Source of the DNA: Micromonospora vinacea
GTDB lineage: Bacteria; Actinomycetota; Actinomycetes; Mycobacteriales; Micromonosporaceae
Assembly: GCF_015751785.1 (NCBI RefSeq)
Contig: NZ_JADOTY010000001.1
Coordinates: 5,952,001 to 6,016,000 of the forward strand
Direction: 5' to 3'
DNA: 64,000 nucleotides
Positions 32,858-41,990 of this stretch are shown here, one piece after another. A program made the translations under genes and the position numbers. The first letter of the stretch is position 1, and each line of letters opens with the position of its first letter. The notes under the pieces are model-generated. The model did not search any database. It was not told the DNA's origin and was given only the letters and a program-made list of their open reading frames with translations.

Positions 32858-34906
32858 CTACCGCCTGGTCCACTGCAGATGACTCGTGCCGGCGCCACAG
32901 CCGCGCTGCTCGACCATCGCGCCGTTCGCGGTGCTCTGGCCGACCGTGCCCAGACACAGTCCGCTGTGCGCGTTGACGAGTTGTCGGGCCTCGTTCAGGG
33001 TGAACTGCTGCGCCGGGGTCGTGTTGCAGGTGGTGAGCTGGATCGCCGCCCCGGCGTCGCTGGACGCGCCGAGCACGTCCAGGCAGCGCCCACCCAACTG
33101 CACGCTCCCGTCCGACCGGATGGCCCAGAGTTGGTGGGAGGCGCGGTCGTCCCGGCAGTCCCAGATCCGAAGTCGGACCGGGTCGGGTGAGTCCGGAGCG
33201 CCGACGTCCAGGCACCGGTTGCTCGCCACCCCGACGAGCCTGTTGCCCGACCGCGCCGGGGGCACGCTCGGTGTTGGTGACACGCGACGGTCCGGCGTGG
33301 CGGACGGGGTGGCCCCGCCCGCCGTCGACGCCGGCCGGAAGCCCGCGGTGATCTCCCGGAACGCGTCCGCCCCCGCCGCCGCCCAGGCGGACTCGGGTGT
33401 CAGCCAGGCGATGCTGTAGCCCTGCCGTTTCGCCGTCGTGAAGGTGCGCTGGCGGGCGTGCATCGCCGTACCCGCCGCGCTGGTGTAGACCCATTCCAGG
33501 TCGGCGGCCTTGAGCTGGTAGTTGACGGCGAGCAGCTCGACGCGGTGGTAGTCGCGGTACCGCTCGCCCACCTCCCGGCCGCCCAGTTCGGTCAGCGGGT
33601 CGCCGCGCGGCGCGTCGGTCTGACTGACGACGAGCATCCGTTCGCCGTCCGGCTCGTGGAATTCGACCTGCTGACCACGTCGGACGATCTGCCAGTCGCG
33701 TGGCGCCGGCACCGAGAAGCCGCTGCTGTCCCGGTAGACCGACCACGAGATCGGCCGGAGCCCGGTGGTCGTCGGTGCGACACCGGCCGTCGACGGCACG
33801 CCCGGCAGGGCGGCGTCCACCAGCTCGGCCCCACCGTCGGTCGGTTCCGACGCACGGCGGGTGGCCAGCGGAACCCCGACCGCCAGGCCGACCACGACCA
33901 CTGCCGCGAGGCCACCGAGAAGCCAGGCCCGCCGTCGGCGGGCCGGTCCCGCAACGGCACCGACCGCCGCCACGACCGGCGACCGGGGTACGCCGGGCGC
34001 ATCGTTCGCAGGGGACGTGAGCGCGGTTGGTGCGGGCGCGGCTTGCGCCGGACGCCACGTCACCGCGATGGGCGGTCGCGGTGTGCCGTCCAGCGCCGCC
34101 CGGAGCAACTGCTCGGCCGCGTCGGCGTCCATCCGCTCGGCCGGGTCCTTCCGCAGCAGACCGGCCAGCACCGGTGCGAGCGGTCCCGCGCGTCGCGCCG
34201 CGGGCGGCGGCTCGGTGACCAGCGCGGTGAGGCTCATCAGACTCGACGGTCGGGCGTACGGCGACTGGCCCTCGACGGCGGCGTACAGGGTCGCGCCGAG
34301 CGACCAGAAATCCCCCTCCGGGCCCACAGTGCCCCGCATGGCCCGCTCGGGAGAGACGTACGCGGGTGAGCCGAGCACCACACCGCTGAGGGTGAGGTTC
34401 ACGTCCTCGACGGCGGTGGCCAGGCCGAAGTCGGTGAGCACGATCCGGTCGTCCGCGCCGACGAGGATGTTTGCCGGTTTGACGTCACGGTGCATGATCC
34501 CGGCGCGGTGGGCGGCGCGCAGCGCGCCGAGCACGGCCAGGCCGATCTCGGCCGCCCGCACCGGAGGGATCGGACCGTCGGTGGTGATGGTGTCGTGCAG
34601 CGAACGGGACGGCACGTACTCCATCACGATCTGCGGGTCGCCGTCGGCGCTCAACAGCACGTCGAAGACCCGGACGACGTTGACGTGGTCGAGTTGCGCG
34701 ATTGCCCGGGCCTCTCGAAGTGACCGGATGCGCAATTCCTGTCGCGCCTCATTGGTCAGGCCGGGCGGTGGAACGATTTCCTTGATGGCGACGTCCCGTT
34801 GCAGCATTCGGTCGCGGGCTTTCCACACCCGACCCATTCCGCCCTGGCCGATGAGCTCGACGACGTCATACCGATCGGTAACAAGAAGCGGTAACATCTG
34901 CGACAC
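32858..34906 (-). CDS. Transmembrane Ser/Thr protein kinase with extracellular ricin-B lectin domain
   Basis: 682 residues. The kinase domain (about 13-275) has the Gly loop IGQGGMGRVW, VAIKEI with the ATP-binding Lys, HRDVKPANI with catalytic D141, TDFGLA, and SPAYVSPERA. The usual DVWSLG is DFWSLG. A single membrane span at about 327-348 follows. The outside part contains a roughly 200-residue domain of unknown type (SVYRDSSGFSVPAPRDWQI...), then a Thr/Pro linker. The C-terminal CBM13/ricin-B trefoil (about 555-682) shows repeated RCLDVGAPDSPD, WDC..., GRCLDVLGAS and LCLGTV units with paired Cys. This layout suggests a receptor that reads extracellular carbohydrate and phosphorylates cytoplasmic targets. 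GTG at 34906 or ATG at 34897 may be the start. Confidence 0.92.
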   Translation of the reverse strand: MSQMLPLLVTDRYDVVELIGQGGMGRVWKARDRMLQRDVAIKEIVPPPGLTNEARQELRIRSLREARAIAQLDHVNVVRVFDVLLSADGDPQIVMEYVPSRSLHDTITTDGPIPPVRAAEIGLAVLGALRAAHRAGIMHRDVKPANILVGADDRIVLTDFGLATAVEDVNLTLSGVVLGSPAYVSPERAMRGTVGPEGDFWSLGATLYAAVEGQSPYARPSSLMSLTALVTEPPPAARRAGPLAPVLAGLLRKDPAERMDADAAEQLLRAALDGTPRPPIAVTWRPAQAAPAPTALTSPANDAPGVPRSPVVAAVGAVAGPARRRRAWLLGGLAAVVVVGLAVGVPLATRRASEPTDGGAELVDAALPGVPSTAGVAPTTTGLRPISWSVYRDSSGFSVPAPRDWQIVRRGQQVEFHEPDGERMLVVSQTDAPRGDPLTELGGREVGERYRDYHRVELLAVNYQLKAADLEWVYTSAAGTAMHARQRTFTTAKRQGYSIAWLTPESAWAAAGADAFREITAGFRPASTAGGATPSATPDRRVSPTPSVPPARSGNRLVGVASNRCLDVGAPDSPDPVRLRIWDCRDDRASHQLWAIRSDGSVQLGGRCLDVLGASSDAGAAIQLTTCNTTPAQQFTLNEARQLVNAHSGLCLGTVGQSTANGAMVEQRGCGAGTSHLQWTRR

Positions 34907-35139
34907 CCGGAGAGGCTACCTGGCACGCCGTCGAACAATTTCCGGCAGTCGAAGCGAAGCACCGTATGTGATCCGGCTCATCCCCGTCGGGAACGTCCTT
35001 TGTGGATCTGAGAACGGTGTGGGCGCACCCTTGAGCCACCAGGAATTGGCTATTTGTTCACGGCGGTCCACGTAGCGGTAACGCCGTCGTTGCCCTGGTA
35101 CCGGTCGACCGTACCGCCAACCGTGCTCGCGCCATCGTG

Positions 35140-35179
35140 CTTGACACTCGACGTCAAGCGCTTGACGATGGGTGTCAAG
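35140..35179. promoter_or_regulatory. 40-base nested palindrome built from four TTGAC half-sites
   Basis: Outer arms CTTGACAC (35140-35147) and GTGTCAAG (35172-35179) enclose a perfect central 16-base palindrome with arms CGTCAAGC (35152-35159) and GCTTGACG (35160-35167). Only three of the 20 symmetrical pairs are mismatched. It ends 16 bases before the ATG of the HTH gene and overlaps where its promoter should be. Four half-sites suggest a tetramer or two cooperating dimers, possibly the HTH protein itself. The rest of the 34907-35195 gap shows no gene. Confidence 0.75.
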
Positions 35180-35195
35180 CAGCGAAGGAGGCAGC

Positions 35196-35663
35196 ATGTC
35201 GCCAACCCACGAGGAACTGACCGAGCACCTCATCCGGTTGATCGACATCCGCCTGCTCGACCCTCTCGAAATCCTGGTCGACGGCCACCACGCCATCGAC
35301 CCGCTGCGCGCCGTCATCCGGGAGCGGACCCGATCCTGGGCCACCACAATCGTCAGCGGCGACGACCGGGCCGCCGTCAGCGTGATCATGCGGGCGATCT
35401 CCACCCTCTACCCGGGGGACGGACCGTTCGACCCACCCAACGACTGGTGGCGCAGCCCTTTCGGCCAGGCCGTCGCGCGACGGGTCGGCCACCCGACCGC
35501 CGAGTCCGTGTCGTACGCGGTTGCCGGCGCCATGCTCGGCATCACCCGCCAGGGCGTCCACGACCTGGTCTCCCGCGACAAGCTCGCCCGCCACCCCGAA
35601 GGCGGCGTGCGCTCCGCATCCGTTCGGGACCGACTGCTCAAGGAAGGAAACCGACGTGTCTGA
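35196..35663 (+). CDS. Small protein with C-terminal excisionase-like HTH
   Basis: 155 residues; I do not recognise the full family. The N-terminal 100 residues are helical and acidic (EELTEHLIRLIDIRLLDPLEIL, then DDRAAVSVIMRAISTLYPGDGPFDPPNDWWRSPFG). The C-terminal part VSYAVAGAMLGITRQGVHDLVSRDKLARHPEGGVRSASVRDRL reads as a MerR/excisionase-type winged helix, so DNA binding is likely. The ATG at 35196 has a strong GAAGGAGG site. The stop overlaps the start of the next hydrolase gene by eight bases, so they are one operon, behind the nested palindrome that may be its own operator. Confidence 0.75.
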   Translation: MSPTHEELTEHLIRLIDIRLLDPLEILVDGHHAIDPLRAVIRERTRSWATTIVSGDDRAAVSVIMRAISTLYPGDGPFDPPNDWWRSPFGQAVARRVGHPTAESVSYAVAGAMLGITRQGVHDLVSRDKLARHPEGGVRSASVRDRLLKEGNRRV

Positions 35664-36564
35664 GACCATTATCGACTCCGGGACCGTGCCCATCGCGATC
35701 CGCGACTTCGGCGGACCCGGACAACCGCTGCTGCTCCTTCACGGCGCTGGCGGCAACCTCGCCCAGATGACCACCCTCGCCGAGCACCTGCGCCCGACCC
35801 ACCGGGTGGTCACCGTCGACCTGCGCGGTCACGGCCGGTCCGGAGACGGCCCGTGGCGCTGGGACGACGTACTGGCCGACCTGGCCGCCGTCACCGACCA
35901 CCTCGGCCTCACCTCCCCAGTGGTGGTCGGCGTCTCCCTCGGCGGCATGCTCGCCACCCTCTGGGCGCAACGTCACCCGGAGTGCCCCGGTGCCGTCAGC
36001 TTCGACGGCAATCCGCCGTTGAACCGTCCGGACCAGCTCGCCGGGCTGGATCTGGAGCAGGCCGAGACCGAGCTGGCCAAGCTGCGGGCCGTATTCGACG
36101 GGATGGCCGCGATGCTGGCCGAGCCGCTCACCGCCGAACAGGTGGCCGCCATGCTGGCGGGGCAGCGGGCCATGGCCCAGCGCTACGGCGCCGCACCCGA
36201 AGACTGGGTGGCGGCCTTCGAACGCAACCTCATGCCCGGCGACGACGGCCGCAGCCGGCTGCGGCCCGACCCGGACCTCACCCGGCAGCTCCGGGACGCC
36301 ATGAACTCCCTCGACCTGATGCCCGCCTACCGCGACGTCCGCTGCCCGCTGCTGCTCGTCCTCGCCACCGAGGACCTGCCCGAACAACAGCCGTTCCACA
36401 GCCTGTACGAGTCGTATCGCAGGGTCACCGCCGAGCGGCTTGCCGCTGTGGACAACCCGTCTCTGCGGGTGTGGCACCTCGCCGACGCCAGCCACGCGAT
36501 GGTCGCCGAACGCCCACAGGAGCTCGCCACCCTCATCACCGACTTCCTCAGCCCTCACCACTGA
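35656..36564 (+). CDS. Alpha/beta hydrolase
   Basis: 302 residues. Hydrolase fold features: LLLLHGAGGNLAQM (oxyanion), VDLRGHGRSG, nucleophile Ser in VVGVSLGGMLA, an Asp in the late ATEDLPEQQ region, and His in DASHAMVAERP. No signal peptide. The substrate is unknown; the form resembles small-molecule esterases, lactonases or epoxide-type hydrolases. The GTG start at 35656 overlaps the end of the HTH gene, so the two are translationally coupled. Confidence 0.88.
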   Translation: MSETIIDSGTVPIAIRDFGGPGQPLLLLHGAGGNLAQMTTLAEHLRPTHRVVTVDLRGHGRSGDGPWRWDDVLADLAAVTDHLGLTSPVVVGVSLGGMLATLWAQRHPECPGAVSFDGNPPLNRPDQLAGLDLEQAETELAKLRAVFDGMAAMLAEPLTAEQVAAMLAGQRAMAQRYGAAPEDWVAAFERNLMPGDDGRSRLRPDPDLTRQLRDAMNSLDLMPAYRDVRCPLLLVLATEDLPEQQPFHSLYESYRRVTAERLAAVDNPSLRVWHLADASHAMVAERPQELATLITDFLSPHH

Positions 36565-36609
36565 AGGCGACCCGCAGGAGCCCGCCTCCTGGCGAAGGTC
36601 GCGGCGAAA

Positions 36610-37482
36610 TCAGCCGATGTCGGCCAACCGGGGCAGCACCTCGTCGCCGAGCCGCTGGGCGAACTCGACCGGGTGCCGATCCGGCGTCACCTGCACCTCG
36701 CTCACACCGAGCGCGGCGTACCCGGACACCTCGGCGAGGAACGCGTCGGTGTCGTCCAGCGGCGCCTGGGAGGCGACCACGGTCTTCTCGATGGTGTCGT
36801 AGTCGCGCCCCTCGGCGGCGCAGTGCCCGCGCAGCACATCCAGCTTGCGTGCGACGTCGTCGATGCCGCCGCGGCCGAACAGGTTGCAGGCGTCGGCGTA
36901 GCGGGCCACCAGCAGCAGGGTCTTCTTCTCACCGCCGCCACCGATCATGATGGGCGGGTGCGGGCGGCTCAACGGCTGCGGCGAGTTGATGGTCTCGGCG
37001 AGCTGGTAGTGCTTTCCATTGAACGGGCCGTCGTCGGCACTCCACATCTGGAGGCAGATGCGCAGCGTCTCCTCCAACCGCTCGAACCGCTCGGCCACCG
37101 GGACGACCGGCACACCCAACCCGAGCTGCTCCCGCTCGTACCAGGAGGCGCCGATGCCGAGGCGGGCCCGGCCGCCGGAGAGCACGTCGAGGGTCGTGAC
37201 GGTCTTGGCGAGCAACCCCGGATAGCGTTACATCACACCGGTGACCAGCACGCCCAGCGTCATCCGCTGAGTCGTCGCCGCGACGTAGCCCAGGGTGGTG
37301 TACGCCTCCAGCATCGGCTCCTCGGCCGCGAACACCGCGTCCATCTGGAAGAAGTGGTCCATCACCGTGAACGACGCGACGCCGGCCTGCTCGGCGATGC
37401 TCGCCGTCTGCGCCAGGGTCGGTGCGATCGCGGCCGGGTCGGCCGGGGTCGAGTAGTTCCAGTAGTGCAGCCCGAGCTTCAT
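36610..37482 (-). pseudogene. F420-dependent LLM-class oxidoreductase gene with an in-frame TAA
   Basis: Read through, the frame codes for about 290 residues of the luciferase-like F420 family. It starts MKLGLHYWNYSTPADPAAIAPT at ATG 37482 with a GGAGG site, continues FTVMDHFFQMDAVF and GVLVTGVM, then a TAA at 37230-37228. The same frame resumes RYPGLLAKTVTTLDVLSGGRARLGIGASWYEREQ and runs to the normal C-terminus at 36610. The family has Tyr at the stop position (GVxYRxPG), so a single TAC or TAT to TAA change explains it. The rest of the gene is undamaged, suggesting a very recent mutation, a read-through codon or a sequencing error. It lies 22 bases after the MMPL gene in the same direction. 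Confidence 0.88.
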
Positions 37483-37504
37483 GTTCGGCACCTCCGAATC
37501 GAGC

Positions 37505-39604
37505 CTAGTGGACCTCCACGCCACCTTTGGGTGCGTACCGGTGAAGTCGCCCCGGCCACCAGATCCAGCGGTCGAGGTCGATCGTCAACGCGGTCACCAG
37601 GATCGAGCGAACCACGATGGTGTCCAGCAGGATGCCAAGGGCGACGGCGAAGCCCAGCTCGACGAACTGAGTCAGCGGCAGGACGGTCAGCACCGCGAAC
37701 GTACCGGCCAGCACAATCCCTGCTGAGGTGATCACCCCACCGGTCGCCGTGAGACCGATGAGCGTTGCACGTCGGGTGCCGTGCCGGACGGTCTCCTCGC
37801 GTACACGGGTCATCAGGAAGATGTTGTAGTCGATGCCTAGGGACACCAGGAACACGAACACGAACAGGGGGAACGAGCTGTCCGTGCCCGCGAAACCGAA
37901 GACGTGCCGGAAAATCAGTGCGCTGACGCCGAGCGCCGCACCGAAGGACAGCACCACTGTCGCGGTGAGCACCAGCGGGGCGATCAACGACCTGAGCAGG
38001 GCCACCAGGATGAGGAAGATCAGCGCGCAGACGATCGGCACGATGACCCTGCGGTCGTGCTGCGCCGCCCGTTGCCCGTCGAGTTTCACGGCGGTGTCCC
38101 CGCCGACCTGGGCTCGCGCGTTTGGGATCTGCCGCAACGCGATCCGGACCCGGTCGACGGTGGCGTACGCGGCCGCACTGTCCGCCGGATCGGTCAGCGT
38201 GCCCTCCAGGTAGGCGTGCTCGCCGTTGAGGACGGGTTCGGTCACCGTGGTGGCCTGGACGCCGGGTGTCCCGGCCAGGGCCGCGCGGACCCCCGGCCCC
38301 GCCGCCCGGTCGCTGACCACGACGAGCGGGCTTCCCGCCCCCGCGGGGAAGTGTCGACCGAGCACCTCTGCCCCGACGAAGGAGTCCTGCGCGCCCCGAA
38401 ACGACTCTGCACCGGACAGTCCGGTCGCGTCCAGCCGCAGCACACCGGTCGACAGTGCCGCCAGCACCAGCGCAGTCAGCGCCCAGGTCAACCGAGGCCG
38501 CCGGGCGACAAGGGCACCGAGTCGGACCCACAGCCGAGGAGCCGCCGCGTCCCGGCCGTTCAGCGCAGGGACCACCGGCCAGAACACCCAGCGTCCCATG
38601 ATCACCAGCAGTGCCGGGAAGAGGGTCAACATCACCGCGAGGCCCACCACGATCCCGATCGCGAAGACCGGGCCGAGCGCACGGGTGGCGCCCGTGTCGG
38701 CGAGGAGCAGACACAGCATCCCGGCTGCGACGGTCAGGGCACTGGCAGTCACCGCTGGCGCTGAGCGGCGGAGGGCGACTCTCATCGCCGCGTGTCGATC
38801 TCCATGTCGATGCAGCTCCTCCCGGTACCGGGCAATGAGCAGCAACGCGTAGTCCGTGCTCGCGCCGAACACCAGGATGGTGAGGATCGCGGCGCCGTCC
38901 GCGGTCACTGTGAGGTCGGCGTGCCGCGCCAGCAGGTAGACGACCGCCTGGGCACAGGTCAGGGCGACCCCGGCGGCGCCTACCGGAATCAGCCACAGCA
39001 CCGGGCTGCGGTACGTGACCAGCAGGATCACGACCACTACAGCGAGCGTCGCCAGCAACAGGGTGGTGTCGAGACCCGCGATGGCTCGGCGCTGATCGGC
39101 GGCGGCTCCCGCTGGCCCGGTGACGTACACGGCGAGCCCGTCGCGCTCGTGCTGTGCGACCTCCCCGATTGAGTCGACCGCGTCGCGCGCGTCAGCCGTC
39201 GGCTCCAGCGGGATCGTGATCTGGGCCGCCCGCCCGTCGCTCGAGAGCACTGGCCCGATGATCTGACCGGCGAGGTCGGTGCGCTGGGCGAAGGCGCGCG
39301 CGTCACTGTCGACCCCGTTGCGATCGGCGGCGGTGAGTCCGGCGGCCCGCTCGTAGACGACGATCGCCGGCCGGCTGGCCGTGGCGACGAACGACCGTTG
39401 CAGGTCCAGGACGCGGGTCGACTCGGCACTCGCCGGGAGGGATGCGCCGCGGTCGTCGCGCTGGACGTCCCCCAGCCGCCCAGCGAACACCGTTGCCACC
39501 ACCACCAGGCCCAACCAGACGCACACGACGACGAACGCGCTGCGCCGGCCAGTCAACAGGGCGGCAAGCGACCGCCTGCGCCCGACCTCTCCCTGCCCCG
39601 TCAC
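37505..39604 (-). CDS. MMPL-family (RND superfamily) transporter 2
   Basis: 699 residues with about twelve membrane spans in two repeats and two large extracellular loops. The MMPL features FGASTDYALLLIARYREEL (first half) and VSLGIDYNIFLMTRVREETVRHG (second half) carry the proton-relay Asp-Tyr pairs. Family members export lipids, siderophores or drugs using the proton gradient. The GTG start at 39604 overlaps the TGA of the upstream MMPL gene (GTGA), so the two are translated together and may form a hetero-oligomer. Confidence 0.9.
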   Translation of the reverse strand: MTGQGEVGRRRSLAALLTGRRSAFVVVCVWLGLVVVATVFAGRLGDVQRDDRGASLPASAESTRVLDLQRSFVATASRPAIVVYERAAGLTAADRNGVDSDARAFAQRTDLAGQIIGPVLSSDGRAAQITIPLEPTADARDAVDSIGEVAQHERDGLAVYVTGPAGAAADQRRAIAGLDTTLLLATLAVVVVILLVTYRSPVLWLIPVGAAGVALTCAQAVVYLLARHADLTVTADGAAILTILVFGASTDYALLLIARYREELHRHGDRHAAMRVALRRSAPAVTASALTVAAGMLCLLLADTGATRALGPVFAIGIVVGLAVMLTLFPALLVIMGRWVFWPVVPALNGRDAAAPRLWVRLGALVARRPRLTWALTALVLAALSTGVLRLDATGLSGAESFRGAQDSFVGAEVLGRHFPAGAGSPLVVVSDRAAGPGVRAALAGTPGVQATTVTEPVLNGEHAYLEGTLTDPADSAAAYATVDRVRIALRQIPNARAQVGGDTAVKLDGQRAAQHDRRVIVPIVCALIFLILVALLRSLIAPLVLTATVVLSFGAALGVSALIFRHVFGFAGTDSSFPLFVFVFLVSLGIDYNIFLMTRVREETVRHGTRRATLIGLTATGGVITSAGIVLAGTFAVLTVLPLTQFVELGFAVALGILLDTIVVRSILVTALTIDLDRWIWWPGRLHRYAPKGGVEVH

Positions 39605-41763
39605 ACCCGCTCCTTCATCGGGGCGAGCGGGGCGGGCCGTCCGCCGCTGAGAGCCCGCAGGCGGCTCATCGGACGCGGGAACCACCAGATCGTGCGGCCC
39701 AGCAGGGTGACCAGTGCCGGAGTCAGCACACCTCGGACGAGGGTGGCATCGATGACGACGCCAGCAGCGAGTGCGGTGGCGAACACCTTCACGTCGGTGA
39801 CGGGAATACCGGCGAGGGCGGTGAAGGCCAGGAAGAGGATCAACGCAGCAGAGGTGACCAACCTTCCGGTCCGGCTGATGCCGGTCACCACCGAGGCCAC
39901 TACGGTGTCGCGCTCCCCCGCCGCGTTCAGCCGCAGGTGGGTCTCCCGGATCCGGTGCAGGATGAACACCTCGTAGTCCATCGACAGCCCGAACAGAAAG
40001 GCGAACACCGCCATAGGTATCCAGATGGTGACCGCCCCGATGGCCGGGGTGTCGAAGAGCAACTCACTGCCGTGCCCCTGCTGCCAGACGAACACCACCA
40101 CTCCGTACGCGGCGGCGGTGGACAGGGCGTTGAGGACCACTGCCTTCAGCGGAAGAACGACCGAGCGCAGTGCCCGCGCCAGCACGACGAAGGTGACCGC
40201 GGCGACGAGGAGCAGGACCAGCACCAGCGACCCGTAGACCGCGTCGACGAAGTCGACGTCGGTCGCGGGTGCGCCGCCGGCGAGCACGCCGGGGGTCGCG
40301 CGGGCGGTGTCGAGGATGCCGGTGATCGCCGCCCGACCCTGCTCGGCGGACGGGTCGGCAGCCGTCCAGACGTCGATGATCCGCGTGTCGCCCTGCGCCC
40401 ACTGGTCCGGAGCGACGCTGCCCGTGACTCCGTCGAGTTGCCGCAGTTCGCCGGTGAGCGACGGCAGGGACCCGGCGGGTGCGAGCACCTCGATCGGGCG
40501 GGCGATGCCCTCGCCGAAGCCCGCGTCGACGATCCGGGCGAATGCCTGCGCGGGTGCCCCGCCCTGAGCGAGGGTCGCCGTCGCTGGTTGACCCAACCGC
40601 AGCGCGAGCGCGGGAGCTGCCAGTGCCAGCAGGACGAACCCGCTGACCAGCACGGACGCCACCGGACGCCGCGTGGTGAAATGAGCGATCCGGGTCCAGG
40701 CCCGGCTGTCCACTCGGTGCGGGCGTCGCGGACGATCCAGGCGGTCGCCCCAGGAGTACAGCACCACGGGCAGCAGGGTGAGCGCGACCGCAACGCTGAC
40801 CAGCGGGATGAGCATCCCGGCGTAGCCGACACTGCGGAGGAATGGCACGGGCAGCACCACCAGCGCGGCCAGTGAGATGGCGACCGTCGTCCCACTGAGC
40901 GCGACCGCCCGACCCGCGCCCGCCATCGCCCGGACAATCGCCGTGTGCCGGGCGGATGCGCCGGTTTCGGCGTCCGGATCGTCGCGCTCCTCCCGCCAGC
41001 GGGTGACCACGAGCAGCGCGTAGTCGATGGCGACGCCCAGCCCGATCAGCGCCACGAGAAACTGCGCGATGAACGAAACGTCGGTGAGCGCGGTGACGCC
41101 GCGTACCAGCAGGAACGTCGTCGGAATGGCGACGGCGGCCATCATCAGGGGCACCACGGCCAGCCCGCTGGCAAAGACAACCGTCAGCACGATCAGGGCA
41201 CCTGCAGCACCGAGGAGGGTCTCGTAGATCGGTCCGCGCTGGGCGCCGCTGTTGCGCCCGGAGAGCACCGGCTGGCCGGTCAGTTCGACCGGTGCGCCGA
41301 GGATCCGGGCCTGATCCACGGCGGCGGTGATCCCGGGCAGCCACCTTTCGTAGGGTGCGTTCGACGGAGTCGCCGGTGGATACAGCAGTGCGATGGTGGT
41401 ACGCCCATCCGCGGAGACCAACGACTCGTCGCCGGTGCCCCGATAGAAGGCGCTCCGGCCGCCCGGCGGGGTCACCCGCGTCACCAACGCCGACCACTGC
41501 TCACGGACGTTGGCACTGGTGACGCTCGCACCCTTGGGCACCGTGACGACGAGCAGCAGCGGGGCGTTGCGCCCGCCGGTCTGACCGAAACGCTGCGCAA
41601 GGGCGTCGTTCGCCTCCTGCCCCGGCCGGTCCGGCAGGCGGGTCTCGTAGCTGAGCCGGTCGATCGTGCCACCCGCCAGCGCGCCCCCGGCCAGTGCGAG
41701 CGCCGCCCACACCAGAATTACCGGCAGCCGATGGGCGAGCACCCACCGTGTCATCCGCTCCAT
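39601..41763 (-). CDS. MMPL-family (RND superfamily) transporter 1
   Basis: 720 residues, MMPL fold: VLAHRLPVILVWAALALAGGALAG as first span, a soluble loop, IGLGVAIDYALLVVTRWREER in the first half and FGLSMDYEVFILHRIRETHL in the second. Both DY pairs for proton flow are present. It is coupled to the second MMPL gene and divergent from the NarL-type two-component genes 227 bases away, which are the natural candidates for its control. The ATG at 41763 has a GGGAGGA site. The cargo is unknown. Confidence 0.92.
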   Translation of the reverse strand: MERMTRWVLAHRLPVILVWAALALAGGALAGGTIDRLSYETRLPDRPGQEANDALAQRFGQTGGRNAPLLLVVTVPKGASVTSANVREQWSALVTRVTPPGGRSAFYRGTGDESLVSADGRTTIALLYPPATPSNAPYERWLPGITAAVDQARILGAPVELTGQPVLSGRNSGAQRGPIYETLLGAAGALIVLTVVFASGLAVVPLMMAAVAIPTTFLLVRGVTALTDVSFIAQFLVALIGLGVAIDYALLVVTRWREERDDPDAETGASARHTAIVRAMAGAGRAVALSGTTVAISLAALVVLPVPFLRSVGYAGMLIPLVSVAVALTLLPVVLYSWGDRLDRPRRPHRVDSRAWTRIAHFTTRRPVASVLVSGFVLLALAAPALALRLGQPATATLAQGGAPAQAFARIVDAGFGEGIARPIEVLAPAGSLPSLTGELRQLDGVTGSVAPDQWAQGDTRIIDVWTAADPSAEQGRAAITGILDTARATPGVLAGGAPATDVDFVDAVYGSLVLVLLLVAAVTFVVLARALRSVVLPLKAVVLNALSTAAAYGVVVFVWQQGHGSELLFDTPAIGAVTIWIPMAVFAFLFGLSMDYEVFILHRIRETHLRLNAAGERDTVVASVVTGISRTGRLVTSAALILFLAFTALAGIPVTDVKVFATALAAGVVIDATLVRGVLTPALVTLLGRTIWWFPRPMSRLRALSGGRPAPLAPMKERV

Positions 41764-41885
41764 GGCGGCGTCCTCCCGATCGTCGCGGGCGCCAGGGCGC
41801 TGAGGACCCGGATCACCCGTCGTTTCGCAGCAGACGATGCCGGCTACCCGTGGTCGGTGTCGTCAGGCCGGCGATGGTGATCGAG

Positions 41886-41932
41886 CTACCGCAGGAGGTG
41901 CACGACTAGGCGAACTACATCCTCTGCGGTAG
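41886..41932. promoter_or_regulatory. Inverted repeat CTACCGCAG / CTGCGGTAG in the divergent MMPL-kinase region
   Basis: Nine-base perfect arms at 41886-41894 and 41924-41932, separated by 29 bases, lie between the MMPL operon and the sensor kinase gene. The spacing equals about four helical turns between arm centres, compatible with two sites for a response regulator dimer. A hairpin in RNA is the alternative. Confidence 0.5.
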
Positions 41933-41990
41933 TACCGACTGCCGCGTCAGGGTGACGTGCCCCACGGGCGACTCGTCTATCGTTCCCGGC

